Positions 1 through 8,939 of a stretch of 11,939 nucleotides of DNA are shown here, piece by piece; the first letter of the stretch is position 1; the number at the start of each line of letters is the position of its first letter. This DNA is from Gryganskiella cystojenkinii. Its lineage: Eukaryota; Mortierellomycota; Mortierellomycetes; Mortierellales; Mortierellaceae. A program made the translations under genes and the position numbers. The notes under the pieces were generated by a model. That model made no database searches, was not told the DNA's origin, and saw nothing but the letters and a program-made list of their open reading frames with translations. The DNA lies in NCBI GenBank assembly GCA_015852425.1, contig JAAAIG010001037.1:1-11939 (forward strand), in the 5' to 3' direction.

Positions 1-18
1 TTTTTTTTTTTTTTTTTT
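1..18. repeat. Homopolymer T run at the window edge (A run after the sirtuin stop)
   Basis: Eighteen T residues start the window. On the minus strand the last sirtuin codon TGC is followed by T and 18 A, so the TAA stop is the first three bases of that stretch and the visible 3' UTR is only A. The run may continue to the left of the window. Its true length is not knowable here, and such runs are error-prone in sequencing. Confidence 0.9.
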
Positions 19-1996
19 AGCATTGAGAAACTCTTGCCCTGGATGACCGAGTACGACGAAGCTCTGGGACAGCGACCTCTGGTCCGGGTATCTCGTCAAT
101 TTCTGGTGTTGTTGTCGCTGTGGCTACTGTTGCCTTGTTGATAACCTGCTTGGTCAGGGCGGTTCGTTGGAGACTGGGCTTTGTGGTCCTAGCCAGACTT
201 GTCAATACGATGCTGATATTGCTGCTGCAGTTCATTACCGCAAAGGATCTCTTCTTTCCAGCTGTTAAAGTCGTCGTTGACGGTGCTTTTTGTTGCTTCT
301 TGTTCGCAGCGACAGATACAGCCTTCTTGGCGGAAGCAGCAGGGACCTGATTCTCTTTGTCTGAAGACTGTTCCTGTTCTTGCTTCTCCAGCTCCTGGAC
401 CTGTCTCAACTTTTCCTTTTGTTCTGCAGTCAGAGCCTTGAACGGCAATTTGGTCTGAACCTTGATCTTGCGGATCTCGTCATGAATCAGGTTGCACCAG
501 GGGTCGGTCTCGCCCTCGATAAAATAATCAAAGACGCCCTCCCATTCTTTTCCAACGACTGGGGTTTTGTTTACGAGGATCACACAGCCACCCTTCTTGT
601 TCTGGTGGACAATCTTGGCAGCCTTACGAACCAACAATCTCAGTCCATGAACCTTGAGCGAAGTGCCCATGACGAGAAGAACATCGGGTGACTTTAAGAG
701 ATCACTGGATTGAATCCTGCCAATAGCGTCTCCAAAGGGATGGTTTTCGTTGTAGAGGACAATGTCGGGTCGAAGTGTTCCTGTGGCGATCTTTCTCTTT
801 CCTTGCGCGACACGAATCACATCTATAGTAGCATAATAAGAGATTTGGGTGATGGAATTAGTATCCATTGAACGGTTATTTTCATGATGCCCCTTGATGA
901 TTCTCTCCGCGTTTGGAAATCATTCGTTCCCCGAATCCGATATTTTTTCAGTAAAAAAAGTGTGGTCTCGCTCTTCAATTTCGCAAATAACAGTTGTTTT
1001 TAAAAATAATAACTCACCATTCAACTCGCACTTTGGGCATCCAGGCGCCTCGCCTTCCCGAAAGACTTTTTCGTAATCGTGTTCGAATCCATAGGGTTCA
1101 CTGCAGAGTGTGCACTTGAGTTTTCGAAGAGATCCATGCAACTGAACCACGTTCACGTCCTTCTTGACTTTACCCTTCTCACAGACCAGAGCCGTCTCCA
1201 TGCCGAGTTCTTCCTCGAGACAGTCAATGTTTTGAGTGTAACAGCGCAAAAGTTTGCCCTTTTCAGACAACATCTTGATAAAGTGGTGGGTGGGTGTGGG
1301 TTTGGCCTTGAGGGTTTGAGCGTGTAGTTCCGAGATGAAAGTATAGAAGACGGCGGTCGTGGCACCATCACGAAAGAGGTTGGCGTCAAAGAGGTCCTTG
1401 CCGCGAAGGACCGTCTTGGGGTATTGTTTTTTGACAAGGTTGTAGAGTCCGTCTGTTGAGCGAAAGTCCTAAACAATAATAAAAATGCTGGTTAGAATCA
1501 AAAAGTCGCGTATTGTAAACAATCAAACGTAATGGCTCAAGGTGAACTAATTCTCGACGACACAACAAAAAGACGCGTGTAAATTCGGATTTCAATTCGA
1601 ATCCAGACGACGACACTGATTCCTCTCCCGGTTCACTGGCAATAACAAAAGCAAGGAGGGTTGGTGACAGTGATTGGGTCAACCTGATTGGCCCTCCTCA
1701 CCCCTTGCATAAACACGGCTCCCCTCCGCCATCAAGGAGTATTCGCCACATTCATCTTATTTCTTATCACCGGTGTTTATGCGTATGAAACAAGAGTAAT
1801 CGGTTTGTGTCGTCGAGATATGAAAAATATATTCAAAAAAAAAAAGACGACCTACTGGAATACCACTGCTGCAAGAGATACCTGCGCCGGTGACGACAAT
1901 CATTTTTTTGGCCTTGAGCATCACGTCCGTGACAATTTGGAGATGACGTTCCGTGACGGAGTCCCGTGATGGTCCATTCAAGTCGATGGTCAACAT
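17..1996 (-). CDS. NAD+-dependent protein deacetylase (sirtuin), Hst3/Hst4-like; three exons
   Basis: The CDS joins exons 1856-1996, 1018-1468 and 17-822 on the minus strand, giving 465 aa. Intron 1 (phase 0) runs from GTAGGT to TTTAG. Intron 2 (phase 1) runs from GTGAGT to CTATAG. The joins restore the family motifs exactly: TGAGIS at residues 36-41 followed across intron 1 by DFRS at 48-51, YTQNID at 124-129, catalytic His158 in QLHG, and four zinc cysteines C166/C169 and C191/C194. LRPD at 214-217, GTSLKV at 250-255 and ILVN at 279-282 follow. Sirtuins remove acetyl groups from lysines using NAD+. The GISCSSGIP signature and the overall pattern resemble the fungal Hst3/Hst4 branch, known as nuclear H3K56 deacetylases; that substrate is inferred from family. 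Residues from about 325 form a Gln/Glu/Lys-rich, probably helical then disordered tail with basic patches (KKR, RRTRSSR) and a KEN triplet at 353-355. The ATG at 1996 leads directly into the Rossmann fold, so the N-terminus is short. I see no frameshift or missing catalytic residue. Family confidence is high; subfamily moderate. Confidence 0.93.
823..1017 (-). other. Sirtuin intron 2 (195 nt)
   Basis: The donor GTGAGT follows AAT-G and the acceptor CTATAG precedes AT-GTG, so the split codon becomes GAT (Asp198). A TACTAAT branch-point sequence lies at 857-863 on the minus strand, about 33 nt upstream of the acceptor. Reading through without splicing loses the frame to the LRPD region, so the intron is required. 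Confidence 0.9.
1469..1855 (-). other. Sirtuin intron 1 (387 nt)
   Basis: The donor GTAGGT follows the codon for Pro47 and the acceptor TTTAG precedes GAC for Asp48, so the intron is phase 0 and splits the conserved GIP/DFRS motif. A CTAAC branch-point candidate (GTTAG on the plus strand at 1491-1495) lies about 22 nt from the acceptor. I see no gene or structured RNA inside. Confidence 0.9.
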
Positions 1997-2768
1997 TATG
2001 AACGAGTTACGAAGGAGAGTAAAGGGGAAAACAATTGTTCACCTCTTCTGTTTTTGTATGAGAAAAAGAAGTGTGCTTGAAAATTGAAAAATGGCAATTT
2101 TTTGTATGACACCACTGAAAAGAAGAGAATGTATGAAAGAGGAAAGAGAAGAATAAAATGAATGAAATTCCAAAGAGGAATAATCGCAGGAGTAAAGAAT
2201 CCGTCGGTGGTTGTTGATTGATGATGTTTTCAAGAGGATGATTAGATAGTTGATGATGGGGATAAAAGCGACGATGTTGTGGGTGTGACAAAAGAGAGTG
2301 TGATGGGTTGAAGAAAAAAAAAAAGAAAAAACAAGAAAAAAAAATTGAACAGAACCAAAAAGGTCCTTGGGAAACCTTGTTCGGGAGAACCTTGGACGTG
2401 CAGTCACACACACTCCTATTTTTCAACTCCGACCAATTCCTTTTCTCGCATGGCCACAGAACACAAGGTGGGAGGCTGGGAACGGCTTGAGAGCAATTGA
2501 AAAAATCTTGCAGCTCATACAATGATTCCTTCTACCATTACGACAGAGACACGCTCCGGCGAGCTTTTTGCCCCGCCAGTTTTCTTGGACGCACAACACT
2601 TTTCACATACCACGCTCACCAGCTACTCAATTGCTCGACAAAGTTATTTGCAAACCAAGACGGTTTAATATTGTTGTCTTTGATGGGGTAGAGATATGTG
2701 TACAAATGGGTTGAATAGAAAGGGGGGATGCTATGAAAAAAGACGCCGCAACGTGTTATTGTTTTTTT
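1997..2768. other. Intergenic region between malic enzyme 3' end and sirtuin 5' end
   Basis: These 772 bp must hold the malic enzyme 3' UTR and terminator and the sirtuin promoter and 5' UTR, both on the minus strand. The sirtuin-proximal half is strongly pyrimidine-rich on the coding strand, including long T and C/T tracts around 2308-2345, as is common upstream of fungal genes. No clear TATA box could be assigned. The open frames here are low-complexity Phe/Ser/His translations of these tracts and I do not regard them as genes. Confidence 0.7.
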
Positions 2769-5700
2769 TTACAGGTGAGGGGCAAAGGTCGTGATCTCCT
2801 CCTCAACACCATCTGTCGTCCACATGCTGCTGCTTACAAAGTTCAACAACGCAGCCTTGTCGTTAGCCTGGACCAACTTGATCGCCTCCTTATTCGTGGC
2901 AGAACCCTCAGCAACAGATTCCGTAATCACCGCGGCAGCGACCTCGGCCGAGACTTGACGGATACGGGGCAAGACTGGGTACAACAACCCCTGGGAACGT
3001 TCCTCAGCCGTCAATGCGAGAGAACAGGCACGAGCAGCACTGTAGATCAAACGATCACTAATCGTGGCAGGTTGAGCCAAGATACCGCCCAATCCAAGAC
3101 CGGGGAAGATGTACATGTTGTTGCCTTGACCGGGAGCACTAATCAAGCCCGTGTTGGGATCCGTGTACTTGGGGAACGCGGTACCGGAGGCAAAGATGAC
3201 CTTGCCCTTGGTATGGATCATGGCCTGCTCAAACGAGCATTCCGCCTGGTAAGCAGGGTTAGAGAGAGGGAAGACAATGGGGCGGTTGTTGAGCGCGGCC
3301 ATCGACTTGAGCACATTCTCAGAGAATGCGCCAGACTGAGATGAGAGACCGAACAAAGCGGTGGGGCGGACATGCTCGATGACCGAGGCGATATCGGGGT
3401 ATTGGCTACCCGAGTTATCCTTACGGGCAAAGTACAGCTTGTGCTCGGCGAGACGATCGCCACGGTCCAAGGTAACGAGTCCCTTAGAGTCAACCAACCA
3501 GACCATCTCGCGAGCCTCATCCTCAGTCATACCATGATCGTTGACAAAGTAAGCAGCCAGCTGCTTGGCGACACCGACCGCGGCCGAGCCAGCACCAAAG
3601 AAGAGAATCTTGTGTTCCTTGGCGGGGATACCGGCAAGAGAGATGGCGTTCATGAATCCGGCGAGGATAACAGCTCCAGTACCCTGAATATCATCGTTGA
3701 AGCAGAAGGTTTTGGGCTGGTACTTGTCCAAGAGCTGGAAGGCGTGTTCGGACGAGAAATCCTCAAACTGGATCAACATCTTGGGGTAAAGCGAGGTCAA
3801 GGACTTGATGACGGCATCGACAAAGGGGAAGAACTGATCGTCACCGACACGCTTCTGACGAAGACCGAGATAAAACTCATCCTTGAGCTTGTCCTCGTTG
3901 TTGGTTCCAAGATCGAGGGTGATAGGGATGGTACGACGGGGGTCAACACCGGCACCGGCAACGTACAACTGAAGCTTTCCAACGGGGATACCCATGCCAC
4001 CAACACCGAGATCGCCGAGTCCGAGAATACGAGAGCCATCCGTGATGACCGCGATCTGAGGAGTCAAGCTGGGGTCCTGAGGGTAAGGTCTATAGTTTTG
4101 GATGATCTGGGTCAAGTTGGGGAGATCGTTGATCGAGAGGAAGAGACCGTCGGGTTGACCGGGAGGGGCGAGGAAAGGGTAGATGCTAGAGTAGTTTTGG
4201 CAGGCGGTACCAACAGTAGGGGTGTAGATCAAGGGAAGCACCTCCTATTAGATGAAGGATATGTTCAATTAAAAAATATGGGTGAGTAAACGCTGTTTGC
4301 AAGGCTGGTTGGTAGCCGTCTGGCCCCTGATCACCCTGGCTTTTCGTATCTCCTTTCATCTCCGTCCATGATATGAACCATTCAGAAACGGAGCAATTGC
4401 AGGTCGGAGTGGCGAACGTAGTCGCCCACTCTGCCACTCGGCGTTCAAAGAGTGGGTGGGGATGAGCAATTTTTTTCTTTTTTTTTGTATTCGCGCTCCA
4501 CAGTTTTTGCCCCCAACCATCTTTTGATCAAGCGGCGCAGTGAGGGAACACAATCGTTGAACCATGGCTCTCTCCCTTTCTCACTTTCCCTCAACGGGTA
4601 AACAAACAAGAAAAGTGGGGTATGTGGAGCAAGCAGGTTGTTGATGGGAAAGAGAACAAAAAGTAAATTACTGTTTGTGTTCAAGTGAAGGTGGGATGGG
4701 AAACAATAAAAAGCTCTTTGGAAGAAAGGTGGACTGATCGCTCCGGACGAAATTCGGACGGAACTGGGTTGCGGGGAATCATTTGAATAGGATTTTTACC
4801 CCAAAGAAAATTCACCATCCCTGAGGACAGTTAAGCATAGTTGCCATTGCAATATACTATCCAATCGATAATGTACGGGTGCCCTTTGCCCATCCATTTT
4901 TTTTTATCCCTCAAGAATTGGTGCTAATGATGTAAAACTTTACATCATATCACCTTCGCGCCACAAAAAAACGCTTCCCCGCATCAAAGACAGAATTTTT
5001 TTTTCTTTTTCGTTTTCTTACCTCAAGCTGATCGCCGACGAGTCCGTAAAAGAGACGGACGTTGGTATTCCTGAGCCAGGCCAAGAAGACGTATTTCTCG
5101 ATATCAGAGGACTTGCTCCGGAGCTGTGCCAAGGCGCGCTTCTTTTGGAGATCAAAGGACTCGACCTTGGCGGGCGAGAGTCCATGGAGGTGAAGGGCAT
5201 TACGGAGGTCAGCAGGGGTCGCAGTGCCTAAAAGGGTTTTTGTCAGTTCTGGTTATTCTTTGTTCTCTTTTTTAACCCATCAAAGCACACAGCCATTCGC
5301 TTTAAACAATGTTCATGCAAAGGCGACCGAAGTAGAAGAGACACCAACAGACACAGACACACACACACAACGTCCGAAAAGATTTTTGGATTCAATTCAA
5401 TGAGACAACAGGATCATTAAACTAAAAAAGATCCGAACGGACGCAATAGAAACGGGGAATGAAGAAACCCACGGACAATTTTTCTTCTTTTTGTGACTTT
5501 ATTGCCACTAAAGGCAAGATGGACACACCCATGGACTTTTCTTTTTTTTTTGTTTTTTTGTGGTGGAGGGTGAATGAACAGGGAGGTCATGGAACAGGAG
5601 AGGGAATGCACACGAAAATGCACACACAAACATTACTGAGAAAAGAGAATGTTGTGGCTAGTGGACAATGAACAACTGTTCGTTCCATGGCTGAACGTGA

Positions 5701-6352
5701 GAACAAAAAGAGACCAGAGAATAATGCACACCCGAGAATGAGAAAACTCGCGAAAGAGAAAACATCACCCCCCGCAAAAAAAAACGACAGACGATCGAGA
5801 AAAGTGCCTTGCTGCCGAGGCTGAAGACTTACTCTGGTTGAGGTAGGGCGATTTTGAAATCTGGTGGATGTTGGTGGATTCGGCGACGGTCATGTTGTTG
5901 TTCGTGTGGTTGTTGTCGGAGTGGTAGATATTGTTGTCGGGTATAGCGATCGAGGCTGAGGAGAAGGCACGAGTAAGAGAGTGAGGAGTGGAGAGAGAAC
6001 AAGTGGAAGAAGTAGGAGTGAGAATAGAAGAATGGGTAAGAGTGGAAGTGGAAGAAGAAGAGTGGAAAGAAGAGGATGAATGGGACCTTGAAATAGTCGT
6101 GGGGGAGGAGAAAGTGAAACGGGGCTTATTAGGGTGTGCAATAGGGTTCAAAGGACTACTTTGGAGAACACTCTTCTGTTGCTGCACCGCTACGGCTTTT
6201 GGCAAGGAAGAAAGAGAGCGAATGGACCGAGGAAGAGGACTGGACTGCTGGAGAAGGACCCTTCTTGCTCCTTGTGCCAGCAAAGTTGACGACGTAGAAG
6301 GCGAGCAAGGGGATCGAGCGGCCACGGATCGGGGCAGGGTGGAGAGGGTCAT
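2769..6352 (-). CDS. Malic enzyme, NAD(P)+-dependent, probably mitochondrial; three exons
   Basis: Exons are 5833-6352, 5022-5227 and 2769-4244 (minus), giving 733 aa. Intron 1 (phase 1, GTAAGT...TTTTAG) joins SPYLNQ to S174-TATPADLRNALHLHG; intron 2 (phase 0, GTAAGA...AATAG) joins GDQLE242 to E243-VLPLIYTPTVG. The enzyme decarboxylates malate to pyruvate and CO2 while reducing NAD+ or NADP+. Visible family elements are catalytic Tyr249 in YTPTVG, Arg314 in TDGSRILGLGDLG, catalytic Lys332 in IPVGKL, metal ligands Glu403-Asp404 in FEDF and Asp427 in FNDDIQGT, the Rossmann loop GAGSAAVG (459-466), LSNP (Asn571) and GQGNN near 617. The core from about residue 165 has normal family length. The first ~150 residues are an Arg/Ser/Thr-rich, acid-poor leader typical of matrix targeting, ending near RAFSS (128-132). 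The ATG at 6352 has A at -3 (CAACAATG). Cofactor preference cannot be settled from the motifs read here. No break was seen. Confidence 0.95.
4245..5021 (-). other. Malic enzyme intron 2 (777 nt)
   Basis: The donor GTAAGA follows GAG (Glu242) and the acceptor AATAG precedes GAG (Glu243), phase 0, inside the conserved segment leading to the YTPTVG motif. It is the longest intron here. It contains T and A tracts and a small inverted repeat (GAGTGGCGA / TCGCCCACTC, 4407-4431). No coding region or recognisable RNA gene was seen inside. Confidence 0.92.
5228..5832 (-). other. Malic enzyme intron 1 (605 nt)
   Basis: The donor GTAAGT follows CAG-A and the acceptor TTTTAG precedes GC-ACT, making Ser174 from the split codon. 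A CTGAC branch candidate (GTCAG on plus at 5242-5246) lies about 14 nt from the acceptor. Contents are homopolymer tracts and a short CA repeat; no gene was seen. Confidence 0.92.
5350..5370. repeat. CA-rich microsatellite
   Basis: An imperfect (CA)n stretch, AGACACAGACACACACACAC and flanking bases, lies inside malic enzyme intron 1. It is short and probably variable in length between strains. Confidence 0.7.
5891..5893 (-). promoter_or_regulatory. Possible second translation start of malic enzyme (Met154)
   Basis: An in-frame ATG (AACAACATGACC) lies after the whole presequence and 20 codons before the conserved core begins at SPYLNQ. Its context closely matches that of the first ATG (GCAACAATGACC), with A at -3 in both. 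Starting here would give a 580-residue protein, the usual size of a malic enzyme without a targeting leader. Use of this start for a cytosolic form is inference; it would need leaky scanning or an internal transcript start. Confidence 0.4.
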
Positions 6353-8064
6353 TGTTGCCGAAAGGGTAGGTAGTTGTTGGGGGTGGGGTAATGGTAATAG
6401 ATGGAGAAAGAGGGTAATAAAGAGGTTGAAATGGAAAAGGTCGGAGGAAGCGGAAACCAACTTTTTTTTCTGGGCTGGAGAAAACGTAATTTCTTTTGGA
6501 TTGTTAGTCTTCTTTAAATCACAGACCAATTCGGATCCATATTGTGTGCGAACCTTGAAGAAAAAAACGGTGGGCGAGAACGGGGGATCAGGCGATCGAG
6601 GTAACCGACCGATGGGTAGTAACCTTGATGGCGCAACCGGGTAGTGGGATGACAGAGAGAAAGAGCGATGACTAGTGGATCGAGGGAGAAACTTGGCCTA
6701 CCTTGTCAAGAGAACTGGACGGTGAGGTTGTGAACTGGCTAACTTGAGCTGATCAGATCCACAGCGAGCAAAGTGAGAGTTGATGTTATTCTTGCGTAGG
6801 AAAACGGAGAGGTCGAGGATCAGTCAATCTTTTTGTATGAACTCCTTTTTGAAGATCTTTTCGTCAGAGCGGGCTTGCAAAAACGAACACCTGCCTCAAA
6901 TGGTGAGCAATACAAAACCAGAATAAAAAAATCGAATGATGACAGCTCTGACTCCATCTCCCCCCCCTTTTTTTTCTTTCGATCCCCGTCCATGACAAAA
7001 AGATTATTTCGGGACCTACCGGAGAAAAAAAATCGTCTTTGAACTTTGAATGGATCCCAGTGCCCACTCCTCTCTTTTATTTTTTAGATACATTCTTTGG
7101 GTGGACCCCACACTCAGGCACAAATTGTTGTTCTTGAGAAAGAAAAAAAATGAGAACAAACGGCCAATGCGGGCAAGGACAGCCGGGGTTAATCAACGGG
7201 AAAAAAGAAAAGTTGTTGGTTCAGAACGCAAGACAAGGGAACCGCGAGATTGCGTGGGGTCGTCAGTTGCACTTTAGCACGTTCAACGAACTGGATCATT
7301 CAGAGTACCGTCAAGCAAGCTTGCGATCGCGGTCAAGAAGTAAGACCTCTTTGCCGCTTCCTCACCCCAAAGAAACGTAGGTCTTTGGTCGTAATTTAAT
7401 TTAATTAAGATGTGGGATGATGATTTGGATGAGTCTTTCTTATTTTCCTTTCTTTTCTTTTGTTCGATCAACCTCCGAGGTCAGACCGTGGCCTCGATTG
7501 TTTTTTTTTTGGTCAAGAAACCAATTGTGTCACGCAGATGTCCACGGATACTTTTTCAAAGGTAAAAAAACGAAAAATGAGTCCGTGGATTCAAAGAAAT
7601 GCACAGGGCAAGAGCACAACTGACAACAATCCCCCCCCCAAAAAAAACAGTTCTCTCTGACCCAACTCAAAATGAAATGAAAATAGAACGAGAACCATTC
7701 TTCAATGCGGTGACACACCTGAGTCATTTCCCGATTTTGTTGTTGCTTTCTTGAGCGTGCAAGGATGTGGGGGAGAGGGAAACGTTCTCTGTCGGGGGTT
7801 GCTTTCACATGCCGTAAACAAACATGCAACGGACTCTTTCTCTAGTTTCTGTCCTAAACGCGTGTTTGAGGAGAAAAATAAGAAATTAAGCATTTTTGGG
7901 CGCCATTCTTGGTCATTAATAGTTTTATTTTTGTGCTGTCCGTCCGTCATTTAGGAGCCGAGAAATGAAAGAGGATTGGTTCTCTTTATATGTCTGTTGA
8001 AGAGAGAGGAGGCAGGGTCAAGAAAGCAAAAGAAATCCACGTTCTATAAGGCTGGTTCTATACT
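6353..8064. other. Gene-free region: malic enzyme upstream DNA
   Basis: About 1.7 kb without a supportable gene. The first few hundred bases are the likely promoter and 5' leader of malic enzyme, C/T-rich on the minus strand. Further up are homopolymer blocks (C then T near 6961-6975, T near 7500, C then A near 7631-7650). Several open frames of 60-100 codons exist on both strands, but they are unrelated to any family I know and rich in residues from the homopolymers. A CATATAAA element occurs on the minus strand near 7984-7991 but is too far from the malic enzyme ATG to assign. Confidence 0.6.
6475..6701 (-). other. Possible 5'-UTR intron of malic enzyme
   Basis: On the coding strand GACTAACAATCC is followed within about 30 nt by TTACGTTTTCTCCAG, a good branch-point and acceptor pair 122 nt upstream of the ATG. 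The best donor noticed upstream is AAG|GTAGGC at 6701. If used, the intron would remove the upstream in-frame ATG at 6529. The donor choice is uncertain and no transcript evidence is available. Confidence 0.3.
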
Positions 8065-8286
8065 CTAACAATCCGCTTTGTAACAATCCACTTTCTAACA
8101 ATCTGCTTTCTAACTATCCGCGTTCGCGCTCTAACAATCCACTTTCTAACTATCCGCGTTCGCGCTCTAACAATCCGCTTTCTAACAATCAACTCTCCAA
8201 CTGTCCGCGTTCTAACAATCCGCGGTCTAACTATCCGCTTTCTGACGATCCGCTTTCTAGCAATCCGCACTTCGATAATCCGTGCT
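8065..8286. repeat. 15-bp minisatellite, 14 units with two 6-bp insertions
   Basis: The consensus CTAACAATCCGCTTT is repeated head to tail: units start at 8065, 8080, 8095, 8110, 8131, 8146, 8167, 8182, 8197, 8212, 8227, 8242, 8257 and 8272. Two units ending CGCGTT (8110 and 8146) are each followed by the same hexamer CGCGCT, showing that a unit pair was itself duplicated. Units differ by one to five bases. The array stays open in plus frame 3 as a pentapeptide close to NNPLS and in one minus frame as KRIVR. There are no identical repeats with unique spacers, so it is not a CRISPR. Confidence 0.93.
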
Positions 8287-8402
8287 CTATGCGTAAGAAC
8301 ACAGTGCAATTGAAGGTGGAAAGAAGCCGCTTATTTTATGTTGGGAACTACGGATATTTAAGTCAATCTGTAACTAAAGTTGTTATAGATTCTTGCTTGT
8401 TG

Positions 8403-8493
8403 GATCCCTCTTGAGTTCTTATCGTTGGTCAGATCTGATTCTTGTCATCTCATCGTCCTTGAGATTTGATCCCTCTTGAGACCTTATCTTGTT
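8403..8493. repeat. Decayed 65-bp direct duplication
   Basis: The perfect 13-mer GATCCCTCTTGAG occurs at 8403-8415 and 8468-8480. Each copy is followed by a related tail (TTCTTATCGTTG and ACCTTATCTTGTT). The intervening DNA is not obviously repeated, so this is either an old tandem duplication or part of a repeated element. Confidence 0.6.
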
Positions 8494-8538
8494 ACACTAT
8501 GCGAATGACATCTTCCGTCCTTTGAAGTCCAAAGTCGA

Positions 8539-8559
8539 TTTTTTTTTTTTTTTTTTTTT
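8539..8559. repeat. Homopolymer T run, about 21 nt
   Basis: A pure T run lies between CAAAGTCGA and GGAGAGCTC. It could be a simple repeat or the poly(A) tail of an old retro-inserted sequence on the minus strand with its body at higher coordinates. I found no target-site duplication or recognisable element body to support the latter. Confidence 0.85.
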
Positions 8560-8794
8560 GGAGAGCTCATGATACGCGACAATAGTTTATTATGGATCAG
8601 TCACGTACTTGGAAGGGCAGGACAAAGGAAGACCAAAAGTGGTCAATAATACAAGGGAACAAGGAGAGGATACAAGGGAAGGACTTGGGCATGGATATTT
8701 AGTGCCACACACCCTCGCTTTTCACTTCAACAACATGCACCGACTCCATAACCCACAGCAACCACTGTTAGAAACCACTCTAGCCATCGCTTAT

Positions 8795-8920
8795 TCATCA
8801 CCACAGCCCTTACGTACCTCTCCTCGCCATCGCCCTCATTGTCACCGCCATCCTTATGTAGTCCTCCTCATTATCACCTCCTCGTCACCGCTGCCTTACG
8901 TAACCCACCTCTTCACTACC
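8795..8920. repeat. Three-copy diverged repeat, 43-45 bp spacing
   Basis: Three segments beginning TCACCACAGCCCTTACGTA (8797), TCACCGCCATCCTTATGTA (8842) and TCACCGCTGCCTTACGTAA (8885) share TCACC, a CTTACGTA-like core and a following CCTC-rich stretch. They are imperfect and lie in C/T-rich DNA, so shared composition contributes to the likeness. Confidence 0.45.
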
Positions 8921-8939
8921 AAACCTTCAGTTTCATAAA

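Noticed and set aside
1081..1090. GTTCGAATCC, like a tRNA B box
   Set aside because: It lies in the sirtuin zinc-binding exon, and no A box or cloverleaf was found around it.
2007..2522. 171-codon minus-strand open frame
   Set aside because: It is a Phe/Ser/His-rich translation of pyrimidine tracts in the sirtuin upstream region, with no recognisable domain.
3372..4289. 305-codon open frame on the plus strand
   Set aside because: It lies opposite the malic enzyme exon, whose minus-strand reading shows all family motifs. It is a codon-bias shadow, as is the plus-strand frame at 2733-3344.
17..6352. Functional NAD-linked cluster of sirtuin and malic enzyme
   Set aside because: Both genes use nicotinamide cofactors, but they have separate promoters and nothing in the sequence indicates shared control.
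5988..6644. 218-codon Glu/Arg-rich open frame on the plus strand
   Set aside because: It is antisense to the Ser/Thr-rich malic enzyme presequence and its composition simply mirrors the C/T-rich coding strand.
7150..7380. 76-codon plus-strand open frame with more balanced composition
   Set aside because: No family resemblance, no supporting splice or promoter context, and it overlaps other equal-length frames. A small gene cannot be excluded but is not supported.
8065..8286. CRISPR-like array
   Set aside because: The repeats are 15 bp and contiguous, with no unique spacers, in a eukaryotic genome.
8609..8938. 109-codon plus-strand open frame
   Set aside because: Its second half translates the His/Pro/Ser-rich diverged repeat and no domain is visible.
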